This document shows, piece after piece, positions 1 to 10,776 of a stretch of 64,000 nt of DNA. Under the pieces are notes generated by a model. It saw nothing but the letters and a program-made list of their open reading frames with translations, did no database searches and was not told the DNA's origin. Both the position numbers and the translations under genes were made by a program. Numbering within the stretch: the first letter of the stretch is position 1; the number at the start of each line of letters is the position of its first letter. The DNA is taken from assembly GCF_020400605.1 (NCBI RefSeq), contig NZ_JAINRD010000004.1, positions 186,001 through 250,000 of the forward strand, in the 5' to 3' direction. Source of the stretch: Streptomyces aculeolatus. GTDB lineage: Bacteria; Actinomycetota; Actinomycetes; Streptomycetales; Streptomycetaceae.

Positions 1-238
1 CGAGCACCTTGCGGGCGAGGCGGACCTCCTCGGCGAACGTGGCCGCGTAGTCGTCGCGGGACGTGCCGCGCAGCTCTGCCGCGGTGTAGGTGTTGAAGTC
101 GCAGTACCCGCAGCGGGTGGCGCAGTACGGGACGTGGGCGTAGAAGCCGAGGGGGCGGTCGGGCGCCCCGGCCAGTGCCTCGGCGGGCAGGGTCCCGTCC
201 TCGGGCGCGGGCTCGCCATCGGGCAGTACGGAGGGCAT
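1..238 (-). CDS. hemW: HemW-like radical SAM haem chaperone (5' part only)
   Basis: The first 79 codons of a protein that runs off the left edge. Residues near 37-47 read VPYCATRCGYC, the CxxxCxxC motif that holds the radical-SAM [4Fe-4S] cluster, followed by DFNTY, which is typical of the HemW/HemN-like family. HemW is known to bind haem and insert it into target proteins; older annotations call it oxygen-independent coproporphyrinogen III oxidase. The ATG at 238 fits the family N-terminus. Only the N-terminal sixth is visible, so the HemW versus HemN distinction rests on the motif spacing and the short N-terminus. Confidence 0.85.
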   Translation of the reverse strand, partial: MPSVLPDGEPAPEDGTLPAEALAGAPDRPLGFYAHVPYCATRCGYCDFNTYTAAELRGTSRDDYAATFAEEVRLARKVL

Positions 239-364
239 ACGCCCCATTGTCCCCCGCCCGGCGGAAAGCCCCGACTCCCCGGGGCCGCGACTCCCCCGGC
301 CCCTGACGCCTGGTGCTGGTGCCCGGCCCCGGGCCTCCGCTCTCGGCTCAGCCCCGGTCCCGCC

Positions 365-2911
365 TCAGTACCCGCCCCGCTCCGTTCCCCTCGCCTGCAG
401 CACCATCATCGCCAGGTCGTCCCGCGGCGGCACCGGCGCGAAGTCGTGCACCGCCGTCCTGATCCGCTCCGCCACCGCCGCCGCGCCCAGCCCCGTGCAG
501 CACGACAGGGCCTCCGCCAGCCCGTCGCCGTCGTCGAACAGCCGGTCCCCGAAGCGGCGCTCCGTCACCCCGTCCGTCACGCACAGCAGCGTGTCGCCGG
601 GCTCCAGGTCGAACGACTGGCTGTAGTACTCCGCGTCGTCCAGCACCCCGAGCAGCAGCTGCGCGTCCGCCGCCGCCCGTACCCCGCCGTCGCTGCGCAG
701 CAGCAGCGGCAGCGGGTGGCCGGCGCTGGCCACGGTGCAGCGGACGCCGCCGCGGTCGTGCTCGTACGGCACCAGCTCCCCGTACAGCAGCGACAGGAAC
801 CGCGCCTGCTCCGGCGGCAGGCCGAACGCCGTCGCCGCCTCCACCGCCTCGAAGGCGTGCTCCACGAGCGTGCGGTTCAGGCCCGCCAGGACGTCGGCGA
901 CGCCGTAGCCCTCGCGCGCCAGCAGCCGCAGCACCGGCCGTGCCATGCCGGTGACGACCGCCGCCTCGGGGCCCTGGCCGCAGACGTCGCCGAGCGCGAA
1001 GCACCAGCGGTCGCTGCCGCTGGGGAAGAGGTCGTAGAAGTCGCCGCCCGCGGCGGCGCCCTCGGCCGGCTCGTAGACGACGGCCGTGTCCATGGCCGGC
1101 ATCTCCGCGATACCGCTGGGCAGCAGGCCCCGCTGGAGCACCTCGCTGATGGTCACCTGGCGCGTGTACTGGCGGGCGGCGGAGACGGCGTGCGCGACGC
1201 GGCGGGCGAAGTCCGTGACGACGGCGACGACGTCTCCGCCGATGCGGGCGACGCCGGCACGGCCGAAGAGCAGTGTGCCGACGCGGCGGCCGCCGGCGAC
1301 CAGCGGGCAGGCCAGCGCGGGGCCGCCGAGACCGTAGCCGGCGTCCCCCGGGCCGCGGGCGACGCCGCCGGTCCCGCCGGGCCAGGACACCGGTACGGGG
1401 CGGGCGTCGGGCGGCGGCAGCGGGCACTGCTCCAGGGCGCGGCGGAGCGGCGAGATCCGCTCCTCCGCGGCGTGCCAGACCTGCGCGAGGCGGGGCTCGG
1501 CGCCGGCGGTGCCTTCGAGCCAGACGGCGCTCCAGTCGGCGAGCCGCGGCACCAGGAGCTGGGTGGCAAGGGAGGCGACCATGTCCTCGTCGAACTGGCC
1601 GGCGAGCATGTCGGAGGTCTCGGCGAGGAACGAGAACGCGCCGACGCCGGCCCAGGGCCCTCCGCCGCGCAGCTCGGGGTCGGTGGCGCTGCGCGGGGTG
1701 TGCGCCGTGGCCTGGCTGGGCAGGCGGAGCGCGGCGGTGTGGGCGACGTGCAGGTCGGCCTCGTCGTCGGCGAGGTCGTGCGCGCCGCGCACGGTGTCGC
1801 CGCCGGAGCCGTCCGCGTGGTGCGGTACGCCCCGGCCGTGGGTCCCGTCGTCCGGCGCGGCGTCCCGGCCGGCGTACGCCTCGGCATCGCCGGGCTCCGA
1901 CCCGGACTCCGTCCCCGACTCCGTCCCGGGCTCGGCTGCGGCCGGGTCCCCGACGGCCGTCCCGTCCCCGACCTCGCGCAGCGGGCCCATCCGGAACCAG
2001 ACGGTCTTCTCACTGCGCCGGTGCTCCACGCCCCAGGCGTCGGCCAGCGCGGCGACGAGCTGCAGGCCGTAGCCGTACGACTCCTCCGGCGCCGGCAGCG
2101 GCATCACCCGGGCCGCGTGCCCGTCGGTGACCTCCACCAGCAGGGTCGGCTCCGCGGCCGGGCCGTCACCGTCGGCACCGTCGCGCGCGAGGCCGGCGGC
2201 GACGGCGTCCTCGGCGACCAGGCGGCAGCGCACCCGTACGTCGGTGCCGGCGTGCACCACGGCGTTGGTGACCAGCTCGCTGGTCAGCAGCTCGGCGTCG
2301 TCGACCTCGGGCCCGGCGCGGCCGGCGAGCAGCTCGCGTACGAACCGGCGGGCCGCCCCGGCGGCGGGCATCCCGGCGGCGAGGGTCAGCGCGACGTCGG
2401 TCACGCCCTGCGTGCCAGGGGTCTCATCTGCCGTCGCTCCGGGCGCCACGTCAGCGTTCGCTCCGGGCGCTGCGTCAGCGTTCGCTACGGGCTGCGGCGC
2501 CGCGGAGGCGGCCGTGCCGCCGTCCGCGGAAGTCGCGGGTGCCGCAGGCGCTTCAGGTGCCGCCGGCTCCTCAGCTGTCCCCTGTGCCGCCGGTGCCGCG
2601 GGCTCCGCCCGCGCCGCCGAGGCGTCCGCGCCGTCGTCCGCCGCCTCCCCCTCCGCGCCGCCCCCGCCCGTACCGCCCGGCCCGGCACCGCCGTCGCCGC
2701 GGGCCTGGCCACCGGGTGCCGGCACGTCGTCCGCACCGCCGTTGCCGTCCGCGTCGTCGGCGCCTTCCGCGCGGCCTCCGCCGTCCCCACCGTCCCCGCC
2801 GTCCGGCTCCGCGGGCTCTCTGCGTACGACCGACACCACCACGGTGGATCGACGTACGGACTGCACTGCGAAGGTCGTCCCCACTGTCCTCTCCCGGCCC
2901 ATTCCCGGCAT
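365..2911 (-). CDS. SpoIIE-family PP2C phosphatase with RsbW-type ATPase domain
   Basis: About 848 residues. The first ~170 are a low-complexity Ala/Pro/Gly/Asp region. Then comes an HATPase_c (RsbW-like) domain with ELLTSELVTNAVVHAG at about 195-210, a GAF-like middle region, and a C-terminal SpoIIE/PP2C domain beginning near the motif EVLQRGLLP and containing AGGDFYD and DDLAMMVL. In this family the phosphatase dephosphorylates an anti-anti-sigma factor and the ATPase domain acts as an anti-sigma kinase, so one protein could do both. No cognate STAS or sigma gene is adjacent, so the target is unknown. I chose the ATG at 2911 because a GGGGA precedes it; an in-frame extension to 3190 looks non-coding. 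Homologous proteins are numerous in Streptomyces, so I give no symbol. Confidence 0.88.
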   Translation of the reverse strand: MPGMGRERTVGTTFAVQSVRRSTVVVSVVRREPAEPDGGDGGDGGGRAEGADDADGNGGADDVPAPGGQARGDGGAGPGGTGGGGAEGEAADDGADASAARAEPAAPAAQGTAEEPAAPEAPAAPATSADGGTAASAAPQPVANADAAPGANADVAPGATADETPGTQGVTDVALTLAAGMPAAGAARRFVRELLAGRAGPEVDDAELLTSELVTNAVVHAGTDVRVRCRLVAEDAVAAGLARDGADGDGPAAEPTLLVEVTDGHAARVMPLPAPEESYGYGLQLVAALADAWGVEHRRSEKTVWFRMGPLREVGDGTAVGDPAAAEPGTESGTESGSEPGDAEAYAGRDAAPDDGTHGRGVPHHADGSGGDTVRGAHDLADDEADLHVAHTAALRLPSQATAHTPRSATDPELRGGGPWAGVGAFSFLAETSDMLAGQFDEDMVASLATQLLVPRLADWSAVWLEGTAGAEPRLAQVWHAAEERISPLRRALEQCPLPPPDARPVPVSWPGGTGGVARGPGDAGYGLGGPALACPLVAGGRRVGTLLFGRAGVARIGGDVVAVVTDFARRVAHAVSAARQYTRQVTISEVLQRGLLPSGIAEMPAMDTAVVYEPAEGAAAGGDFYDLFPSGSDRWCFALGDVCGQGPEAAVVTGMARPVLRLLAREGYGVADVLAGLNRTLVEHAFEAVEAATAFGLPPEQARFLSLLYGELVPYEHDRGGVRCTVASAGHPLPLLLRSDGGVRAAADAQLLLGVLDDAEYYSQSFDLEPGDTLLCVTDGVTERRFGDRLFDDGDGLAEALSCCTGLGAAAVAERIRTAVHDFAPVPPRDDLAMMVLQARGTERGGY

Positions 2912-3452
2912 ACGGGCGTTCCCCACGCAGCCAGAGTGACAGACTGAGCCCGCCCAGATGCACCAAGTGACACAACTGGTGACCGGATATGGCCCATCCG
3001 ACCTCCGCCGTGCCGCCGGGATTACCCCCTCCGGCCACCCCCGCCCGGCCCTTCCCGCCGGTGCCGAGCGGCGCGGGCCATGGGCCGCCGCAGCGGCGAA
3101 AGCACAGCTCACCGCGGTGGACATGCGTGCGTACGAGACCTCGGAACCCGCCGCCGCACCCCCGGAAACACCCCGCCGCGGGCCCCGCACCCGCCGTCAA
3201 CGTGATCACGCGCATCGCCCGCACGAGGGGCGTGTCCGGCGACGCCCACGCCGCCCGCACACCCCTGAACGCCCTTCGCGCACCCCGTGGCCGGCAGCGG
3301 GCGCGCGGACGCGGAAGGGGCGGCAACCGGCCACCGGCGCGAGGGACTGACGAACTCCGGCCGGGCCGCAAGCGGCCACCGGGACAGGGGACTTCCGCCC
3401 GCGCGGGCGCCGCGTGGGGCGCCGCGCGGGCTCCGTCCGGGGGAACCTCGCC
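2912..3452. other. 541-bp non-coding gap between two leftward genes
   Basis: No supportable gene on either strand: open frames here are short, Arg/Pro-rich and lack coding bias. The right end holds the hairpin listed separately. The left ~80 bases, lower in GC than the flanks, should hold the promoter of the phosphatase gene, but I cannot identify a convincing -35/-10 pair. Confidence 0.5.
3398..3431 (-). terminator. GC-rich hairpin after the acyl-CoA synthetase gene
   Basis: GCCCGCGC (3398-3405) pairs with GCGCGGGC (3424-3431), and an inner GGCGC/GCGCC helix extends it with a one-base bulge. It lies 22 bases beyond the stop codon of the leftward gene at 3453. There is no U-tract, as is common in Streptomyces terminators. 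Confidence 0.5.
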
Positions 3453-5351
<1,899 letters not shown>

Positions 5352-5459
5352 TGCATCCTCCGGCCCTGCTCTTCGCTGGTAACTGGCGAGTAACCAGCAG
5401 ATTAGAGGGTGACTGCGAGCGACGTAAGGGTCTGCAAGGCGTCGGATAGGTCTCGAAGC

Positions 5460-5490
5460 CGGGCCGGCGGGCGCCTGCCGCGCCGGCCCG
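5460..5490 (-). terminator. Perfect 10-bp hairpin after lepA
   Basis: CGGGCCGGCG (5460-5469) is perfectly complementary to CGCCGGCCCG (5481-5490), with an 11-base loop. It lies about 60 bases beyond the lepA stop and before the acyl-CoA synthetase start, so it probably ends lepA transcription. No T-tract follows. Confidence 0.6.
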
Positions 5491-5552
5491 GTCCGTACGA
5501 TTCCGCTTCCCGCCCGCCACCGCCGCCGCCCGCCGCGGCTGGTCCCCCTCGG

Positions 5553-7421
5553 CTACTTCTTCGCCTTGCTGTCGCCGTCGTCCGAGGACAGCACGGCGAT
5601 GAACGCGTCCTGCGGCACCTCCACGCTGCCGACCATCTTCATCCGCTTCTTGCCCTCCTTCTGCTTCTCCAGCAGCTTCCGCTTGCGGGAGATGTCACCG
5701 CCGTAGCACTTGGCGAGGACGTCCTTGCGGATGGCGCGGATGGTCTCGCGGGCGATGACGCGCGAGCCGATCGCCGCCTGCACCGGCACCTCGAACGCCT
5801 GCCGCGGGATCAGCTCCTTCAGCTTGGCGACGAGCCGCACGCCGTAGGCGTACGCCTTGTCCTTGTGCGTGATCGCGGAGAAGGCGTCGACCTTGTCGCC
5901 GTGCAGCAGGATGTCGACCTTGACGAGCTGGCTGCTCTGCTCGCCGGTCGGCTCGTAGTCGAGGGAGGCGTAGCCGCGGGTCTTGGACTTGAGCTGGTCG
6001 AAGAAGTCGAAGACGACCTCGGCGAGCGGCAGCGTGTAGCGGATCTCGACGCGCTCCTCGGAGAGGTAGTCCATGCCGAGCAGCGTGCCGCGGCGGTTCT
6101 GGCACAGCTCCATGACCGCGCCGATGTACTCGCTGGGGGTGAGGACCGTCGCCCGTACGACCGGCTCGTAGACCTCCTCGATCTTGCCGACCGGGAACTC
6201 GCTGGGGTTGGTGACGACGTGCTCGGTGCGGTCCTCCAGCACGACGCGGTAGATCACGTTGGGCGCGGTGGCGATCAGGTCGAGGTTGAACTCGCGCTCC
6301 AGCCGCTCCCGGATGACCTCCAGGTGCAGCAGGCCGAGGAAGCCGACGCGGAAGCCGAAGCCGAGGGCCGCGGAGGTCTCCGGCTCGTAGACCAGCGCGG
6401 CGTCGTTGAGCTGGAGCTTGTCCAGCGCGTCGCGCAGCTCGGGGTAGTCGGAGCCGTCGACCGGGTAGAGCCCGGAGAACACCATCGGCTTGGGGTCCTT
6501 GTAACCGCCGAGCGGCTCGGTGGCGCCCTTGCTGAGGCGGGTGACGGTGTCGCCGACCTTGGACTGGCGGACGTCCTTGACGCCGGTGATCAGATAGCCG
6601 ACCTCGCCGACGGACAGGCCGTCGGCCGGGGTCATCTCGGGCGAGTTCGTGCCGATCTCCAGCAGCTCGTGCTGGGCACCGGTCGACATCATCTTGATCC
6701 GCTCGCGCCTGCCGAGCGTGCCGTCGACGACCTTCACGTACGTCACCACGCCGCGGTACGAGTCGTAGACCGAGTCGAAGATCATCGCGCGGGCGGGCGC
6801 GTCCTTGACCCCCACCGGCGCCGGCACCTGCCGGACCACCTCGTCGAGCAGCTGCTCGACGCCCTCGCCGGTCTTCGCCGAGACCCGCAGCACGTCGGCG
6901 GGGTCGCAGCCGATGAGCCCGGCCAGCTCGGCGGCGAACTTCTCCGGCTGCGCGGCGGGCAGGTCGATCTTGTTCAGGACCGGGATGATCGTGAGGTCGT
7001 TCTCCATCGCGAGGTAGAGGTTCGCGAGGGTCTGCGCCTCGATGCCCTGGGCGGCGTCCACCAGCAGCACGCAGCCCTCGCAGGCGGCGAGGGAGCGGGA
7101 GACCTCGTACGTGAAGTCGACGTGCCCGGGGGTGTCGATCATGTTGAGGATGTGCGCCCCGCCGCTGCTCCCGCCGTCCGTGGGCGACCACGGCATGCGC
7201 ACGGCCTGGGACTTGATCGTGATGCCGCGCTCGCGCTCGATGTCCATACGGTCGAGGTACTGCTCGCGCATCTGGCGCGTGTCGACGACTCCGGTGATCT
7301 GGAGCATGCGGTCGGCCAGCGTCGACTTGCCGTGGTCGATGTGCGCGATGATGCAGAAATTGCGGATCAGCGCGGGCTCGGTACGGCTGGGCTGCGGCAC
7401 GGTGGTTTCGGTCGCGGGCAC
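5553..7421 (-). CDS. lepA: Elongation factor 4 (LepA), ribosome-associated GTPase
   Basis: 622 residues, the usual LepA length. The G1 motif AHIDHGKST lies near residue 28, G2/switch I holds [10 protein letters not shown]3 is DTPGHVDF and G4 is NKIDLP. The LepA-specific C-terminal domain ends in a basic segment with [22 protein letters not shown] positions near 575-596. LepA/EF4 binds ribosomes and acts on stalled or mis-translocated complexes or on initiation. It starts with GTG at 7421 with AGGA upstream and is divergent from rpsT, an arrangement common in actinobacteria. Confidence 0.98.
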   Translation of the reverse strand: MPATETTVPQPSRTEPALIRNFCIIAHIDHGKSTLADRMLQITGVVDTRQMREQYLDRMDIERERGITIKSQAVRMPWSPTDGGSSGGAHILNMIDTPGHVDFTYEVSRSLAACEGCVLLVDAAQGIEAQTLANLYLAMENDLTIIPVLNKIDLPAAQPEKFAAELAGLIGCDPADVLRVSAKTGEGVEQLLDEVVRQVPAPVGVKDAPARAMIFDSVYDSYRGVVTYVKVVDGTLGRRERIKMMSTGAQHELLEIGTNSPEMTPADGLSVGEVGYLITGVKDVRQSKVGDTVTRLSKGATEPLGGYKDPKPMVFSGLYPVDGSDYPELRDALDKLQLNDAALVYEPETSAALGFGFRVGFLGLLHLEVIRERLEREFNLDLIATAPNVIYRVVLEDRTEHVVTNPSEFPVGKIEEVYEPVVRATVLTPSEYIGAVMELCQNRRGTLLGMDYLSEERVEIRYTLPLAEVVFDFFDQLKSKTRGYASLDYEPTGEQSSQLVKVDILLHGDKVDAFSAITHKDKAYAYGVRLVAKLKELIPRQAFEVPVQAAIGSRVIARETIRAIRKDVLAKCYGGDISRKRKLLEKQKEGKKRMKMVGSVEVPQDAFIAVLSSDDGDSKAKK

Positions 7422-7500
7422 CTAGGGGTCCTGTCGGGAGGGAGGGGCGTGTCTGCACTCGTCGCCCCCATGGTCCCATGCGCGCGGGGCCGGGGACGGT

Positions 7501-7530
7501 TTGGGCGGCCGTCCTGGCTGCTGGTAGCCT
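7501..7530 (+). promoter_or_regulatory. Predicted rpsT promoter
   Basis: TTGGGC (7501-7506) and TAGCCT (7525-7530, fits TAnnnT) are separated by 18 bases, upstream of rpsT in the lepA-rpsT gap. Transcription would start near 7537, giving a ~75-base leader that contains the small inverted repeat GGACC/GGTCC around 7546-7561. Confidence 0.5.
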
Positions 7531-7612
7531 GAGCCACTGTGTCTGGACCCGGTGAGGTCCGGCAGTTCAGGTCCTCAAGGACGATCTTCGAACATCTTCA
7601 AGAGGCAGCTAC

Positions 7613-7879
7613 GTGGCGAACATCAAGTCCCAGATCAAGCGGATCAAGACCAACGAGAAGGCCCGGCTGCGCAACAAGGCCGTGAAGTCGGAGCTGCGCA
7701 CCGCGATCCGCCGTACCCGTGAGGCCGTCGAGGCCGGGGACGCCGGCAAGGCCGTGGAGGCGCAGCGCGCCGCCGCCCGCAAGCTGGACAAGGCCGTCAG
7801 CAAGGGCGTCATCCACAAGAACCAGGCGGCCAACAAGAAGGCCGCGCTGGCCAAGCGCGTCCAGGCCCTCCAGGGCTGA
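7613..7879 (+). CDS. rpsT: Small ribosomal subunit protein bS20
   Basis: 88 residues, beginning [17 protein letters not shown] and rich in Lys, Arg and Ala, which is diagnostic for S20. S20 binds 16S rRNA early in 30S assembly. The start is GTG at 7613 with AAGAGG upstream. It is a single gene with its own promoter and a strong terminator. Confidence 0.99.
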   Translation: MANIKSQIKRIKTNEKARLRNKAVKSELRTAIRRTREAVEAGDAGKAVEAQRAAARKLDKAVSKGVIHKNQAANKKAALAKRVQALQG

Positions 7880-7963
7880 CAGCAGCCCCGGAAGACTCCG
7901 CGACGACGGCCGGGCCCTCTACCCCGGCTCGCGGACAGACTTCGTAGTACGCCACGCTACGCC

Positions 7964-7992
7964 GATGCCCCCGGACCCACTCCGGGGGCATC
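7964..7992 (+). terminator. rpsT terminator
   Basis: GATGCCCCCGGA (7964-7975) pairs perfectly over 12 bp with TCCGGGGGCATC (7981-7992) around a 5-base loop, 85 bases after the rpsT stop. Confidence 0.8.
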
Positions 7993-8166
7993 GCTGTGTC
8001 CGGGGCCGCGGCGCTGCCGCCGGTGCGGGTGCAGAGAGTCCATCAACGGGGGCGAAGGAGTCCATTTCCGGTTCGGTCCGCGCGTAGCACGGTCCTTGTC
8101 AGGGTCATGTCCGCCGCCCGGCCGGGCGGCGGCCGGCAGCCCCCCACACCGAAGCGAGGACTCCAC

Positions 8167-8928
8167 ATGTCTCTACTCGTGAACCTGCGCAGATGCGCCA
8201 CGGCCGCCGCGGCGGCAGCGCTGGTCCTCGGCGCGCCCCACGTGGCGGCCGCGAGCGTCGGCGGCGGGAACGCCCTGGTCGCCTGGTCCATCGACGGGGT
8301 CCCGGAGGACGGGCTGACCAACATCACCTTCCCCGTCACGGTGAACCCCGCGACAGCCCACAAGGCCGGGATCTACTTCGCCCAGCAGTACAGCTTCGCC
8401 GACGGCATGGGGTACACGGGCCTCCAGCCCCGGGAGGACCAGAACGGCTCCGAGCGGCTCTCCGCCCGCTTCTCCACCTTCACCGCCGGCGCCACCACCT
8501 CCGACCCGCTCTGCCACGAGGGCGCGGACGGCGGGCCGGGGGTCACGTGCGCGGTGGACTTCGACGCCGTGTACGGACACCGGTACGACATCAAGGTCGC
8601 GCAGACCGGGACCACCACCTGGGCCGGCACGGCGACGGACACGGTCACCGGCGAGGCCGTGCACCTGGGCGAGTGGACGCTGCCTGCGGGCTCCGGCAGG
8701 CTCCAGGGCTCCCAGGTGGGGTTCGTGGAGTACTACGCCGGCATCCCGAGCTGCGCCGAGATGCCCCGGTCCGACGTCGTCTTCGGCGGCCCCACCTCGA
8801 CCGACGCGGGCGGCCTGAGCGGCACGACCCGGGGCAGGTACGAGTACAGCGACTGCGTCGGCGAGTCCGGCTACGAGGCGGTGGACGACGGCGCGGGCAC
8901 CCACGTCACGCGCGGCTTCGTCTCCTGA
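8167..8928 (+). CDS. Secreted DUF3472-like protein
   Basis: 253 residues with a signal peptide: basic NLRRC, a hydrophobic Ala/Val/Leu core, then AAAS near residue 30. The mature part contains the pattern FAQQYSFADGMGYTGLQ, then an HEGADGG segment and CAVDFD, resembling the DUF3472 family of secreted Streptomyces proteins of unknown function. Four cysteines in the mature part could form two disulfides. The start ATG is preceded by GAGGA at 8156-8160. It ends 3 bases from the convergent sigma-factor gene. The family call comes from pattern memory only. Confidence 0.7.
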   Translation: MSLLVNLRRCATAAAAAALVLGAPHVAAASVGGGNALVAWSIDGVPEDGLTNITFPVTVNPATAHKAGIYFAQQYSFADGMGYTGLQPREDQNGSERLSARFSTFTAGATTSDPLCHEGADGGPGVTCAVDFDAVYGHRYDIKVAQTGTTTWAGTATDTVTGEAVHLGEWTLPAGSGRLQGSQVGFVEYYAGIPSCAEMPRSDVVFGGPTSTDAGGLSGTTRGRYEYSDCVGESGYEAVDDGAGTHVTRGFVS

Positions 8929-8931
8929 CCC

Positions 8932-10560
8932 TCAGCCGCCGAAGGCGTCGCCCTCGTAGCGGAAGCGGAGCGACGGGGTGTTGTAGTAGTTCGCCGTCGT
9001 GCCGATGTCCGGGGCGTGCGGCTTGCCTTCGGCGGCCCCGTGCCACTGGTCGAGGCCCAGGAAGTGCGAGGCCGAGCCCCACTGCGCAAAGACGACGGCG
9101 TCCGTCCCCTCGCGGTAGTACGTCCAGCGCGCCGTCTCCGCGGACGACCCGCAGGCGGCACGCCGCTGCCGTACGGGGGCGCCGTCGGCCTCGGTGCCGG
9201 TGTGGGTGAGGCACATGCCCGTCGCGTGGTTGCGGAGCCGCACCTCCTGGCCCGGCCGGTCGACCAGCAGCTCCCACTGCTGGCTCCGGCCGCCGTCGCA
9301 CACGGCCTCGTACGGCTCCGCGCCCTCGGCCGCGGAGATGTCCATGCAGCGGCCGGTGGCGAGGATCGGCAGCCCGGTGCGCTCGTCGGCGGCCGGCTCC
9401 CAGGACGGCGGCGCGGTCGCCTTCGCCGGCGGGGCGGTGCTCGGCGGCGTGGTGCCGGCCGGCGGCGAAGTACGGGCCGGCGGAGCCGGGTCGGCGCGGA
9501 CGCTGCGCTCCGGGGCGGGCTCGGGGGCCGGGGTGGACGGCGCGGCGGTGCGGGACGGGTGCGGCACGGGTCCCGGGGCCACGTCGCGGTCCGGGAAGAA
9601 CGTGTGGGCACCGAGCGAGACGACGAGCACCGAGGCGCCGACGACGCCCGCCTTGACGGCCGCGCCCAGCCCGGCGGAGGCACCCAGCCCGGCGGACGCG
9701 CCGGCCGCGGCGCCGCCGCCGGCCGCGGTCGCCGCTGCGGGCTTCGCACCGTACGACGTCCCGGCCCACAGCAGGACGCCCAGCGGGAGTACGGCCCGCA
9801 GGGAGCCGTTGAGTTCGCGCAGCTCCATGCCGGCGCGGCGGCAGCGGGAGCAGCGGGCCAGGTGGCGCTGCAGCCCCCGGTGCACCCGCCCGCGCCGCCC
9901 GGCCCGGCGTATCGAGGCGGCCAGCAGCCCGGAGTAGTGGCGGCACTCCTCCGGCGCCGTCCCGTCCGCAGCGTGCACCGCCATGTACGCCTCCCGCAGC
10001 CCCTCGCGGGCCCGCGCCGTGAGCGAGGTGACACCGCTCGGGCTGAGCCCGAGCAGCGGCGCGATGCGGTCCGGCGGCTCGCCCTCGACGGCCGAGTGCC
10101 ACAGCGCGGTCTGCCACCGCTCGGGGAGGCTGCGGAAGGCGCGCAGCACCAGTTCGGCGTCCTCCCGGCGCAGCACCTGCTCCTCGCTGCTCTCCTGGGT
10201 CAGCCAGGCTTCGAAGTCCGGTGCGAGGCGGGTGCGGCGGTCGGTACGGGACCACGCGGCGGCGGTGCGGCGCACGGTCGTCAGCAGGTACGGCCGCCAG
10301 GCGCCGTCCGGGCCGCGGCCGCCGCGCACGGCGCGCAGCGTGCGGGCGAACGCCTCCGAGGCCAGGTCCTCCGCGGTGTACGAGTCGCGGGTGCAGCTGC
10401 GCGCGTACGCCAGCACCGGGCCGCGGTGCCGCCGGTAGATCTCGTCGAGCGCCGCCTCGGCGGCGGGGGGCGAGCCGGTGCGGATGACGAAGGCGAGGTC
10501 GGCATCGCTGCCCGCGGCACCGGCGGCGGCACCGGCGGTGCTGTCATGCATGGCGGTCAT
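8932..10560 (-). CDS. ECF-type sigma factor fused to membrane segments and a ricin-type lectin domain
   Basis: 542 residues. Residues ~20-110 are a sigma-70 region 2 (YRRHRGPVLAYARSC, AEDLASEAFART). Residues ~130-195 are region 4 with the helix-turn-helix PPDRIAPLLGLSPSGVTSL. Then comes a zinc-finger-like segment ending HLARCSRC (~240), two hydrophobic stretches (~255-275 and ~300-322), a Pro/Ala/Thr linker, and a C-terminal domain (~395-540) with GRCMDISA, QQWEL and TGMCLTHTG typical of ricin-B/QxW carbohydrate-binding folds. ECF groups with such C-terminal extensions are known in actinobacteria and are thought to carry their own sensor or anti-sigma function. The upstream lectin-bearing sugar-dehydrogenase gene is a plausible target, but this is inference. 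Confidence 0.88.
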   Translation of the reverse strand: MTAMHDSTAGAAAGAAGSDADLAFVIRTGSPPAAEAALDEIYRRHRGPVLAYARSCTRDSYTAEDLASEAFARTLRAVRGGRGPDGAWRPYLLTTVRRTAAAWSRTDRRTRLAPDFEAWLTQESSEEQVLRREDAELVLRAFRSLPERWQTALWHSAVEGEPPDRIAPLLGLSPSGVTSLTARAREGLREAYMAVHAADGTAPEECRHYSGLLAASIRRAGRRGRVHRGLQRHLARCSRCRRAGMELRELNGSLRAVLPLGVLLWAGTSYGAKPAAATAAGGGAAAGASAGLGASAGLGAAVKAGVVGASVLVVSLGAHTFFPDRDVAPGPVPHPSRTAAPSTPAPEPAPERSVRADPAPPARTSPPAGTTPPSTAPPAKATAPPSWEPAADERTGLPILATGRCMDISAAEGAEPYEAVCDGGRSQQWELLVDRPGQEVRLRNHATGMCLTHTGTEADGAPVRQRRAACGSSAETARWTYYREGTDAVVFAQWGSASHFLGLDQWHGAAEGKPHAPDIGTTANYYNTPSLRFRYEGDAFGG

Positions 10561-10710
10561 GGCTGGTCATTCCGTGGCTGGGCGGCAGGGGAAAACGTGT
10601 CCCACTCAGAGCGGCCACGGCCGCACGGTCCCGCGACTTGACGAGTTCTTTACTCGACGGGGACGGTCGTACCGCAGGAGACGCGCGGGGCGGGGCGCAG
10701 GGACAGCGGG

Positions 10711-10752
10711 GCAACCGGCCCCGGTGCAGCGCGGTGCACCGGGGCCGGTTGC
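10711..10752 (-). terminator. 18-bp perfect hairpin terminator
   Basis: The stem pairs 10711-10728 with 10735-10752, 18 bp without mismatch and a 6-base loop. It begins 25 bases past the stop of the leftward 1155-residue gene and separates it from the sigma-factor gene, so the two are probably not co-transcribed. Confidence 0.85.
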
Positions 10753-10776
10753 GGTCAGGCGGTCAGGCGGGGCCGG

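Noticed and set aside
2912..3452. Small genes in the gap between the phosphatase and the acyl-CoA synthetase
   Set aside because: Candidates on both strands lack a ribosome binding site, codon bias and any recognisable domain.
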